Positions 1-6,751 of a DNA stretch of 8,989 bases are shown in pieces (position 1 is the first letter of the stretch; each line of letters starts with the position of its first letter). The translations under genes and the position numbers were made by a program. Where the stretch lies: NCBI GenBank assembly GCA_023473405.1, contig JAMCZD010000508.1:7972-16960 (forward strand), read 5' to 3'. The notes under the pieces were generated by a model. That model worked only from the letters and a program-made list of their open reading frames with translations. It searched no databases and was not told the origin of the DNA. Source of the stretch: Candidatus Omnitrophota bacterium. GTDB taxonomy: Bacteria > Verrucomicrobiota > Verrucomicrobiia > Limisphaerales > UBA1319.

Positions 1-170
1 TACAATTCGCGCCAAACGGAACGTCCGGCTTACTCGACGCTAAGGATGCCCGCGCCGCTTTGTCACTGGCTCCACTTTCCCCTTCACCCCCGAACATGAA
101 TATTCTTGAAATGTTCCCTGAAAAATCCGAAAAGAGGCGAAAACAAATGTGTATGGAACTGAATGCGATT
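1..170. other. Leading region, no confident gene
   Basis: No gene can be assigned here. The second forward frame is open from the window edge to a TAA at 41-43, and the third is open to 197, so either could be the tail of an upstream gene cut by the window. Neither gives a recognisable protein. No convincing -35/-10 pair was found ahead of the racemase gene. Confidence 0.3.
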
Positions 171-176
171 AGGAGG
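171..176 (+). promoter_or_regulatory. Ribosome binding site of larA homologue
   Basis: AGGAGG sits 7 nt ahead of the ATG at 184. This perfect Shine-Dalgarno core decides the start in favour of 184 rather than the upstream in-frame codon at 163. Confidence 0.85.
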
Positions 177-183
177 CTTGCGA

Positions 184-1474
184 ATGCCAACGATTAAAAT
201 ACCGTTCCGATACGGTAAAGGTGAAGTCAACGTCAACTGCCCCAAGAAAAACATCCTGGCGGTGGTTATGCCTGGAGCCATGCCCGATGGCGATAACGAG
301 ATCGGAATGATCCGTGACGCAATTAGCAACCCGATCGGGTCCAAACGGCTGATCCAATTGGCCAAACCGGGCGATACTGTCGCCATTGTTACTGACGATC
401 ATGCCCGGCCCGTAGTGGGCTTCAAGATCGTGCCGCAGGTCCTCGAGGAGTTGGAACGGGCGGGTGTGCGCGACCAGGATATCACGATCATTATGGGCAC
501 CGGCACTCACCGTCCATGCACCAAGGAAGAATGCGAGCGCCTCCTGGGACCCAAAGTGGTGGCCAGATACAACGTGGTCAACCACAACATGGACGACAAA
601 AACAATCTCGTCTATATCGGCATGACTTCCCGCGGAAATGCCATCTGGATAAATAAACGAGTCGCCCAGGCCAAGATCAAAATCCTCACCGGACAAATCG
701 GGATAATCAGCTTCGGGTTCTCCGGCGGCAGAAAAAGCGTCCTCCCAGCCATTTGCGGGCGAAATACCATCTATTTCAACCATCGCCACGAATGGATTTC
801 GAAGGCCAATTTCGGCAATATCGAAAATAACATCATGCACGACGAAGATCGGAAGAGCACACGTCGCGATGGAAGCCGCCCACCTGGCTAAGATCGATTT
901 CATCGTCAATGTCGTCCTCAACCTGAAATACGAGGTCATCAAGGCCGTGGCAGGCGATTTGGTCGAGGCCTGGATGGAAGGGGTGAATTTTGCGCGCGAA
1001 TTGTACACGGTGCCGTTGGAACGTCATCCCGAGATCGTCATCGTCTCCGGCGGCGGAAGCCCATCCGATGACACGCTCTTCCAGGCCCTCAAGGGATATC
1101 AGCTTTCTTTTCTCCTCATGAAGCGAGGCGGGTCCGTTATCTTGGTTGCGGATTGCAAGGACGGGGTCGGAGACGCCGAACTCGAACGCTATCTCAAGAT
1201 AGGTTCCGAGGAACTGTTCCGGCGGATCGGCAAAGGCGAACATGTCCATTTCATGGCCGATATCCTGAACTCGGGACTCGAAAAGGCCGGCGAGATTTAT
1301 ATCAAATCGTCGCTCCCGACCGATTTGGTCAAGGAATTCGGCCTGGTGCCGGTACAAAGCGTCGAGGATGCCCTCACCAAGGCCTTTTCCAACCTTGGCA
1401 AGGACGCCAGCATCTTGTGCCTGCCCAAGGGACCTTACGTGGCTCCTGTGTGCAACGGTTCCGTTCCCGGTTGA
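184..1474 (+). CDS. larA: Lactate racemase-family protein (LarA homologue), interrupted by adapter remnant
   Basis: LarA enzymes racemise or epimerise 2-hydroxyacids in the cytoplasm using a nickel-pincer nucleotide covalently bound to a lysine. Seen here: DDHARP at residues 71-76, TGTHRP with His109 (counterpart of catalytic His108 of Lactiplantibacillus LarA), GFSGGRKSVLP with Lys184 (pincer attachment) and NH with His200 (nickel ligand). The C-terminal half has GGGSPSDDTLFQALKG, keeping the Gln and Lys of the family motif. The frame breaks at 846-865, where an Illumina adapter remnant lies. Deleting 19 nt there gives 424 codons including the stop, 423 residues, essentially the family length, and restores the spacing GN-IENNIMHDEAMEAA. 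The gene is therefore probably intact in the organism. Oddity: the counterpart of catalytic His174 is Ile174, so the substrate or mechanism may differ from lactate racemase. The cofactor genes larB, larC and larE are not in the window. The family call is firm; the substrate is unknown. Confidence 0.9.
846..865 (+). other. Illumina TruSeq adapter remnant (read 1 type)
   Basis: The 20 bases from AGATCGGAAGAGC to ACACGTC match the start of the TruSeq indexed adapter; the match ends at 866. It lies inside the larA homologue and causes an apparent frameshift. On the minus strand it encodes DVCSSDL, a peptide well known from adapter-contaminated database entries. A net excess of 19 nt explains the shift exactly. 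This is sequencing-library sequence, not organism DNA. Confidence 0.97.
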
Positions 1475-1538
1475 GTTCGAACCATTGTCGAAATGCCATA
1501 AACGTTATCGCCCAAGGCGGACAGCCCGCCGAATTCTG

Positions 1539-1562
1539 AGGCCGGGTTCATTAACCCGGCCT
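1539..1562 (+). terminator. Hairpin terminator after larA homologue
   Basis: A perfect 10-bp inverted repeat (AGGCCGGGTT / AACCCGGCCT) encloses a 4-nt loop (CATT) and is followed by TGCAATTT, a short and only moderately T-rich tail. It lies 65 nt after the racemase stop and 42 nt before the next start. It could end larA transcription or act as a partial attenuator for the downstream gene. Confidence 0.65.
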
Positions 1563-1604
1563 TGCAATTTCCATCACACCACCTCAAAAGAAAAAATCAT
1601 CGAC

Positions 1605-2501
1605 ATGAACGCAAATAATTCTAACGCAGAACATTTCACCGCGGGAATGGCCTTGCGCCAGGCGCTTGATGCCAACGAATTCGTAATCGCCCCGGGCTGT
1701 TACGATGCGCTCAGCGCGCGCATAGCCGAGTCCCACGGTTTCGGCGCCGTTTACATGAGCGGCTTGGCGGTTACCGCTTCCATGCTGGCAAGACCGGACC
1801 TCGAATTGCTCGGCATGGCCGAGATGGTCCGCCAGGCCGGCCTGATCACTTCGGCGGTGGGCATCCCCGTAATCGCGGACGCCGATACCGGTTATGGCGG
1901 ATTAGCCAGCGTGGAACGTACTACCCGGGCTTATATCCAGGCCGGCGTGGCCGCCATCCACCTCGAAGACCAAGCCAGCCCCAAACGATGCGGCCAAATG
2001 GGCGGCGTCAGGCTGCTCGACCCTGACACCATGATGGCGAAACTGCGCGTCGCCGTCGAGGCTCGGGCCGATAGCGACATGCTGATTATCGGTCGCACCG
2101 ACGCCTTCCGGGTCGCCGGCATCAAGGAAGCCGTTAGCCGGGCAAATCTATATGCCCAAACCGGTGTCGATGTGCTGTTCGTGGACGGTGTCACCCTGCC
2201 CGATGACTTCCGCCACGTCCGCGCTGCCGTCAAAGGACGGTTGCTGGCCAGCATCGTCGAAGTGGACGCCCCAGCCAAAACTCAGGCCAAAGAACTCAAG
2301 GAAATGGGGTATTCCATCGCCATTTTCGCCATCTCGAGCATCCAGGCCACCGCCGGCGCATTGAACCGACTGATGGCCGATATCAAAACCAATGGCACCA
2401 CCAACCTCAGCTTCAAAGACATGCTGCCCTATAGCCCCCTCAATAAATTGGTCGGTATTGAACACTATCACCAGTTGTGGGACCGGCTCTCCCAGGATTG
2501 A
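1605..2501 (+). CDS. Isocitrate lyase/PEP mutase superfamily enzyme
   Basis: A 298-residue cytoplasmic TIM-barrel enzyme. Members cleave or form C-C or P-C bonds next to an oxo-acid (methylisocitrate lyase, dimethylmalate lyase, oxaloacetate decarboxylase, PEP or carboxyphosphonoenolpyruvate mutase). Seen here: APGCYDALSARIAE (29-42), metal-binding DADTGYGG (92-99), HLEDQ (119-123), the active-site loop PKRCGQM (126-132) with Cys129, and IGRTDAF with the conserved arginine. The Cys of the KRCGH signature is present, which favours a lyase over PEP mutase, but the His is Gln131, and the expected Glu of the 'FVEA' strand is Asp in VLFVDGV. The exact substrate therefore cannot be named. ATG 1605 was chosen over the in-frame ATG at 1647 because the latter has no spaced Shine-Dalgarno; the one before 1605 is weak and A-rich. 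The gene follows the LarA homologue on the same strand, which suggests joint 2-hydroxyacid or 2-oxoacid metabolism. Confidence 0.88.
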   Translation: MNANNSNAEHFTAGMALRQALDANEFVIAPGCYDALSARIAESHGFGAVYMSGLAVTASMLARPDLELLGMAEMVRQAGLITSAVGIPVIADADTGYGGLASVERTTRAYIQAGVAAIHLEDQASPKRCGQMGGVRLLDPDTMMAKLRVAVEARADSDMLIIGRTDAFRVAGIKEAVSRANLYAQTGVDVLFVDGVTLPDDFRHVRAAVKGRLLASIVEVDAPAKTQAKELKEMGYSIAIFAISSIQATAGALNRLMADIKTNGTTNLSFKDMLPYSPLNKLVGIEHYHQLWDRLSQD

Positions 2502-2508
2502 ATCCTGG
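2492..2508 (+). repeat. Hairpin over the stop codon
   Basis: CCAGGAT and ATCCTGG pair perfectly around TGA, which is the stop codon of the lyase gene. No T-run follows, so this is not a standard intrinsic terminator. It may protect the mRNA end or mean nothing. The remaining spacer to the tRNA promoter shows no gene. Confidence 0.4.
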
Positions 2509-2704
2509 CCGACGCCCAACGATCCATCGTCGGACGTGAGCGCCGATGCCCTCATCCTCCCGTTCGAGTGGCAACGATCCGGTCTGGCCCGGCGCCCTGT
2601 CATCCGAGCCCACACGCGCTGACCTGAATGCCCTTTTTTCGTCACCAGCGATCCCGAGCCCAGACCCATTTCCCTCTCGAAAAACGCCCCCCCGATTTTT
2701 CTTC

Positions 2705-2732
2705 GTGACACGCATTCGCACGGCTATATAAT
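2705..2732 (+). promoter_or_regulatory. Sigma70-type promoter of tRNA-Glu
   Basis: GTGACA (2705-2710, five of six consensus -35 bases) and a perfect TATAAT (2727-2732) are separated by 16 nt. The predicted transcription start near 2739 lies about 9 nt ahead of the mature tRNA 5' end, as expected for a single tRNA transcript. Confidence 0.75.
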
Positions 2733-2747
2733 GCCGCTCCCTTCGAC

Positions 2748-2823
2748 GACCCTATCGTCTAGGGGTTCAGGACACCACCCTTTCACGGTGGTAACACGGG
2801 TTCGAATCCCGTTAGGGTCGCCA
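2748..2823 (+). tRNA. tRNA-Glu (anticodon TTC), CCA encoded
   Basis: The complete cloverleaf can be drawn. The acceptor stem GACCCTA pairs with TAGGGTC (2813-2819). The anticodon stem CCACC/GGTGG (2775-2779, 2787-2791) holds the loop CTTTCAC with anticodon TTC at 2782-2784. The T stem ACGGG/CCCGT encloses TTCGAAT. Discriminator G2820 is followed by an encoded CCA (2821-2823). The D-arm region GTCTAGGGGTTCAGGAC resembles bacterial tRNA-Glu. No repeat of its 3' end was seen in the window, so there is no sign that it serves as an integration site here. Confidence 0.97.
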
Positions 2824-3132
2824 TCGCCTTAGTGTGCAATTAAGTTCACATCTCCATATTCCACATAAGCCCGGCTGACATACGCCCATGGCACAATATG
2901 GTCCACTGCGCCGTTGGGCATAGCCGGAGTCCTGACCGAATCCAAATCAAAGTCTGCTTGCGCGATTGCTATAGCCTCCTGTAGTCTCCATCACAATGGC
3001 CCTTTTCCCGCAGCTTGCGCTACGAGGATAAACGGCGTCATTGCCAAAGGCCAATTCAGTATATACAACCAGAAAAACGACCAGAAGTCCTTGAAACCAA
3101 TTCGCTATCTCTGGCAAACAGGAGAATTCACC
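2824..3132. other. Intergenic leader, no gene seen
   Basis: This 309-nt spacer lies between the tRNA and the oxidoreductase. The oxidoreductase frame stays open back to about 2914, but the upstream codons give a non-homologous, non-signal sequence ahead of the Tat peptide, so it is read as leader. A weak possible promoter is TTGCCA (3041-3046) with TATACA (3062-3067), but the 15-nt spacing is poor. Confidence 0.5.
3120..3124 (+). promoter_or_regulatory. Ribosome binding site of the oxidoreductase
   Basis: AGGAG lies 8 nt ahead of ATG 3133. It supports this start, which places the twin-arginine motif near the N-terminus. Confidence 0.75.
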
Positions 3133-4428
3133 ATGAACGAATTATCGCCAATTACGCGTCGGAGCTTTATCAAATCGGCTGGTAGCGCCCTGGCTGCAGG
3201 AGCCACTTTGAGTGCACTGCCCTCATTCGGAAAGCCAGGTGCTAATGACAAGATTAGTCTTGGATTCATTGGGGTAGGCGGGCGCGGGGCGTATCATCTG
3301 AAGGAGTTTTCCGAGATGGACGACGTCAGGGTTGTCGCAGTGGCGGATGTGGCCCAGGATAAGCTGGACAGAATCCGAGCCGCCTTTCCGGCAGTGCAAA
3401 CCTTCAAGGATTTTCGGCGCGTGTTGGAGTTGAAGGACGTTGATGCGGTTGTCGTAGCGCCTCCGGACCACTGGCACGCGATACCAACCATGTTGGCCTG
3501 CCAGGCCGGCAAAGATGTTTACGTCGAAAAACCCCTGGGCCATAACATCAGGGAAGGCCGCGCCATGATTAAGGCCGCGCGGAAATACAACCGTAGATCG
3601 GAAGAGCGTCGTGTACATCGCAGCGGACCGCATTGGATCGAGGCGGTCGACATGATCAAGTCCGGACAATTAGGCAAGATCAGCTTGATCCGGGCTTGGA
3701 ATTGTTGGGATCTGAAAAACATGGGCGCTGATTTAGGCAACCCGCCCGACTCGGACCCGCCGCCGGGATTAGACTATGACATGTGGCTTGGGCCGGCGCC
3801 GAAGCGCCCGTTCAATCCGCGTCGATACGACTTTTACTTCTACTTTTTCTGGGACTACTCGGGCGGTATGATCTCGGCCTGGGGGGTCCACTTGCTCGAT
3901 GTCATAACCTGGGCCATGGGACCCACCGTCAAGTCCGTAACTACCATCGGCGGACGATTCATTCTCAACGATATGCGCGAAACCCCTGACACCACGGGTC
4001 TCCTCTACGAATGCCCAAACTACGTTTTGACTTACGAGGTGCGCCATGGCAACGGCAATCCACCCTGGGGCGGCTTTGATCACGGGATCGAGTTCTACGG
4101 AACCGACGCTTCCATCTGGATCAATCGCAATGGCTATACCTTATTCCCGGAAAATGACCGGGCTCATCCCAAACAGGTCCCCAGCCAGGGAATGGATTTG
4201 CAGCACAAGCGGAACTTTCTCGATTGCGTGCGCTCGCGCCGGCGCCCCAATGCCGATGTCGAACTGGGTCATCTGGGCACCATCCCCTCGCATTTGGGCA
4301 ACATTGCTTACCGGTGCGGCGGACGAATCATTTGGGACGGCGAGCACGAGACGATCCCCGATAATCCCCAAGCCGAGGCGCTGCTCGGACGCACCTACCG
4401 CGAACCGTGGGTGTTGCCCGAGGTGTAG
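3133..4428 (+). CDS. Tat-exported Gfo/Idh/MocA family oxidoreductase
   Basis: A 431-residue NAD(P)-dependent dehydrogenase-like protein, of the kind used on sugars or sugar derivatives. The N-terminus carries a twin-arginine signal (ITRRSFIKSAG, residues 7-17, then an Ala-rich stretch to about 33), which predicts export folded with its cofactor. The Rossmann part has GFIGVGGRG (44-52), DHWHA (112-116) and the family signature EKPLGHN (132-138). The C-terminal domain has SGGMISAWGVHLLDVITWAMG, typical of the Planctomycetes/Verrucomicrobia exported subgroup. Residues 155-161 (RSEERRV) are not native: they are translated Illumina adapter, replacing the expected VVQxGTQ between KYNR and HRSGPHW. 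The reading frame is unaffected because 21 nt stand in for 21 nt. It is transcribed alone; a GC-rich hairpin region follows. The substrate cannot be named. The family call is very secure. Confidence 0.93.
   Translation: MNELSPITRRSFIKSAGSALAAGATLSALPSFGKPGANDKISLGFIGVGGRGAYHLKEFSEMDDVRVVAVADVAQDKLDRIRAAFPAVQTFKDFRRVLELKDVDAVVVAPPDHWHAIPTMLACQAGKDVYVEKPLGHNIREGRAMIKAARKYNRRSEERRVHRSGPHWIEAVDMIKSGQLGKISLIRAWNCWDLKNMGADLGNPPDSDPPPGLDYDMWLGPAPKRPFNPRRYDFYFYFFWDYSGGMISAWGVHLLDVITWAMGPTVKSVTTIGGRFILNDMRETPDTTGLLYECPNYVLTYEVRHGNGNPPWGGFDHGIEFYGTDASIWINRNGYTLFPENDRAHPKQVPSQGMDLQHKRNFLDCVRSRRRPNADVELGHLGTIPSHLGNIAYRCGGRIIWDGEHETIPDNPQAEALLGRTYREPWVLPEV
3595..3615 (+). other. Illumina TruSeq adapter remnant (universal/read 2 type)
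   Basis: The 21 bases starting AGATCGGAAGAGC and continuing GTCGTGTA match the start of the TruSeq universal adapter complement; the match ends at 3616. In the oxidoreductase frame it reads RSEERRV, a peptide known from contaminated database proteins. Unlike the copy at 846, it occupies native sequence length, so seven genuine codons are missing from this assembly. Confidence 0.97.
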
Positions 4429-4504
4429 ACCCCGTTTTGCCCGGTGCGGCGACACTGCCGCATCCCCCGTGATTGCACGTGGAGTGCGCCGGCAGATCGA
4501 AGCG

Positions 4505-4545
4505 GCGACGGCCCTTTGGCTGCCGGCGAGCCAAAGCGGCGTCGC
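4505..4545. repeat. REP-like imperfect palindrome
   Basis: Two 17-nt arms (4505-4521 and 4529-4545) pair with two mismatches around a 7-nt loop (GCCGGCG); the inner 8 bp, CTTTGGCT/AGCCAAAG, are perfect. There is no T-run, so it is not a standard terminator. It lies 76 nt after the oxidoreductase stop. It resembles dispersed intergenic palindromes, but no second copy occurs in the window. Confidence 0.6.
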
Positions 4546-4621
4546 GCCATATGACTTGCCACAGCTCTCCCATAAGCAACCGGAGCAAGCGAGACCGAAC
4601 TGACGATCGATCGAATGAATC

Positions 4622-4654
4622 GCCGCCGATCACCCGGCGGCCCGCGTCCGCCGG
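4622..4654. repeat. Two overlapping, mutually exclusive hairpins
   Basis: GCCGCCG (4622-4628) pairs with CGGCGGC (4635-4641). CCGGCGG (4634-4640) pairs equally well with CCGCCGG (4648-4654). The two 7-bp stems share bases and cannot form together. Low complexity (GC-rich) makes chance likely. Confidence 0.4.
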
Positions 4655-4779
4655 CTCTAATTTCGCCCGTCGCGGATTCCCGGCACGGCGGTTGACAAAG
4701 TGATGGCTCTTACACTGTGGAACAAGGGCCGAGAATCATTTCGCTGGCTTTTGTCCGTCGGCTCTGATGAACTGTTGCC

Positions 4780-6691
4780 ATGTCTGTTCATCTTGCTGAT
4801 CGTATCAAGGCCGGGCTTCCGCCCGAATCCCAGCTGCTCAACCAGGTTACCCTTCGGCTCATCACCGAGTCCGAACGGGCTCGTTTCGACGAGTGCCTGG
4901 CTACCGAACACTATCTGAAGAATCCCACCCTGGTTGGTCAGGTCCTGCGTTATGTGGCCGAGTATCAGGGCCAGTGGGTGGGGTTGCTGGTGTTCAGTTC
5001 GGCGGCCCGGTATCTCAAGCCGCGGGATCGCTGGCTCCAGTGGACCGCGCGCCAAGTGGCCGAACGGCGGCATTTGCTAGCCCAAAACAGCCGCTTGTTG
5101 ATCTTGGCCGCCCCTGGTAAATGGCCCAATTTGGCCTCCCGCCTTTTGAAGTTGGCCAGCGTTCGCCTGGCCCAAGACTGGCAGGATCACTTTGGGCATC
5201 CGGTGCTGGCGGTGGAAACCTTTGTCGATCCCCAACGCTTTCATGCCACCTGTTATAAGGCCGCCGGGTGGCAACGCCTGGGTGCCACCCAAGGCTTTGC
5301 CCGCGACTGGCAAGACTTTTATACCGACACCCAACACCCCAAAGAACTCTGGGTCTGTCCGTTGACGCCCACGGCGCTGGAGCAACTGCGGGGCCCGGAG
5401 TTACCGCCCGAGTGGGCGGATCCCTCTCACCCCCTGCCGCCGCCTTGCCCGGTGGCCACCGCACACTTAAATTCGCTCTGGGAAGCCTTTCGCCAGCAGA
5501 TGACCGATCCGCGCCACCCCCAGGGCCTGCGCCATAAGCTGGCCAGTTGCTTAACCCTCATCGCCCTGGCCATGGCGGCCGGGTGCAAGGGGCCCCACGC
5601 GATTGCCGATTTTGCCCGGAGCCTCAACCACGGACAACGCCACAATCTGCGCTGCCGCCCGCGTCCGGGGGCCCCCCGCCAGTATGACGTGCCGTGCGAA
5701 CGCACCTTCCGCCGCTTGCTCAAAAACGTCGATGCCGATCAACTCAAAGCGGTGTTAGTCCACTGGATGGAAAAAGAGGATCCCGCCACTCTGACGGTGA
5801 TCCACCTGGATGGCAAAGTCGTCAAAAATGCCCAACCGGCTCCGGCCCGTCCCCCCGCCCTTGAAGCCTCCTCCCAGACCGAGCTCAGTGAAATCCCCCC
5901 CGAACTGCAAAAACCCAAAGCCGATAAGGCCCTCACGCTGGTCAACTTCCTGACTTCTCACCAGCGCTTGATTGATCAGATTGCCGTGCCGCAGGATACG
6001 AACGAGGAAGGGGCGGTGGCGGCCCACCTGCCCCAGATGGACTTAGCCGGAGTGTGCGTGACGGCCGACGCCGCCCATACCACCAAAGCCAACTGCCGTC
6101 AACTCACCCAGGGCAATGGCGCCGACTACTTGCTCTTCCTGAAAGCCAATCAGCCTTTGGCCCAGGCCAAAGCCGAGCAACTGCTGCCCGGCAATTCCCC
6201 CCCCTCAGGCGGTCACGCTGGACAAAGCGCACGGACGCATTGAGCTGCGCCAGTTGTGGTGCCAGCCGACCGATCCCTCGACTCTGGGGTTGGCCGGGGC
6301 GGCCCAGGTCATTCGGGTCCACCGCCACGTGCAGTATGTGCGCCGGGGCCAGGTGTTCAAAGAAACCGACGAGGTGGTCTTCGCCCTGACCAGCCTCTGG
6401 CCGCAGGAAGCTCCCCCGGAGCGACTCCAAAAGTTAATCCGCGATCACTGGAGCATTGAAAATGGCCAGCATTATCGCCGGGATCGCACCCAAGACGAAG
6501 ACCGTTGCCCGGTGCGCGAAACCACCTCGGCGCGCAATCTCTCGCTGTTTCGCTCCCTGGCTATCTTCCTGTTCGAGGCCCAGCGCCACCGTCCCGGCGC
6601 CCAGCTATCCCAGCCGGATTTTGAGCGGCAAGTCGGCCGTCATCCGCGGGCCTTGATCCGTCGCTTTATGGGCAACCCTCACCGGGAATAA
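4780..6691 (+). CDS. DUF4338 (DruA-like)-ISAs1 family transposase fusion, frameshifted at a C8 run
   Basis: The N-terminal part (about 25-196) is DUF4338/DruA-like: VGQVLRYVAEYQGQWVGLLVFSSAARYLKPRDRWL, QNSRLLILAAPGKWPNLASRLL, DWQDHFGHPVLAVETFVDP and TCYKAAGWQRLGAT. Then comes the ISAs1-associated helical domain (230-325: DPRHPQGLRHKLASCLTLIALAMAAG) and an RNase-H-like DDE domain with LDGK (Asp344), TADAAH (Asp430) and, after the break, HGRIE, RDHWSIENGQHY and DED (Glu573 in restored numbering). The first frame ends at 6243 and the rest lies in the next frame to 6691. The shift falls at eight Cs (6197-6204); seven Cs would give one 636-residue protein. ATG 4780 is 10 nt after an in-frame stop and has no clear Shine-Dalgarno. 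It should cut and join the ends of its own element; the role of the DruA-like domain is unknown. The break may be a real mutation or a base error. Confidence 0.88.
6197..6204 (+). other. C8 homopolymer at transposase frameshift
   Basis: Eight Cs lie where coding passes from frame 1 (…LLPGNS) to frame 2 (…QAVTLDKAHGRIE). One C fewer restores a continuous, family-like protein. All three catalytic acids are present across the two frames, so the decay, if real, is recent. This is not the A-rich -1 slippery site typical of insertion sequences. Confidence 0.8.
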
Positions 6692-6707
6692 CTTCCCCGA
6701 CCAAACT

Positions 6708-6751
6708 AAAAACACCCATCCGCTGTCGCCCCAGCGGCAGGGCTGGTTTTT
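6708..6751. terminator. Bidirectional-looking terminator after the transposase
   Basis: A nested hairpin: AAAAAC (6708-6713) pairs with GTTTTT (6746-6751), CCC with GGG, and CCGCTG (6720-6725) with CAGCGG (6732-6737). The A-run before and the T-run after make it a plausible Rho-independent terminator on both strands. It begins 16 nt after the transposase stop. Confidence 0.7.

Larger units (their letters stand above)
4429..4779. other. Intergenic region with palindromes, no gene
   Basis: No credible protein is seen in this 351-nt spacer between the oxidoreductase and the transposase. It holds a long imperfect palindrome (4505-4545), two overlapping GC-rich hairpins (4622-4654) and an isolated TTGACA (4692-4697) without a good -10 at 16-18 nt. 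The left end of the insertion sequence must lie in its last part. Confidence 0.6.

Noticed and set aside
846..870. Programmed frameshift or genuine pseudogene in larA
   Set aside because: The break coincides exactly with a TruSeq adapter match, and a 19-nt removal restores the family spacing.
833..1357. Minus-strand open frame opposite the racemase
   Set aside because: It is a shadow of the LarA coding strand; its end reads through the adapter (DVCSSDL) and it has no family resemblance.
2748..2823. tRNA-Glu as an integration site
   Set aside because: No integrase and no second copy of the tRNA 3' end were seen in the window.
2914..3132. N-terminal extension of the oxidoreductase
   Set aside because: The frame is open, but a Shine-Dalgarno precedes ATG 3133 and the twin-arginine signal must be N-terminal.
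4692..4716. Promoter for the transposase (TTGACA with TACACT)
   Set aside because: The spacing is only 13 nt, and no acceptable -10 lies at 16-18 nt from the -35.
4780..5370. A Druantia defence locus
   Set aside because: The DruA-like domain is fused to a transposase, and no large helicase (DruE) or other Druantia gene lies nearby.
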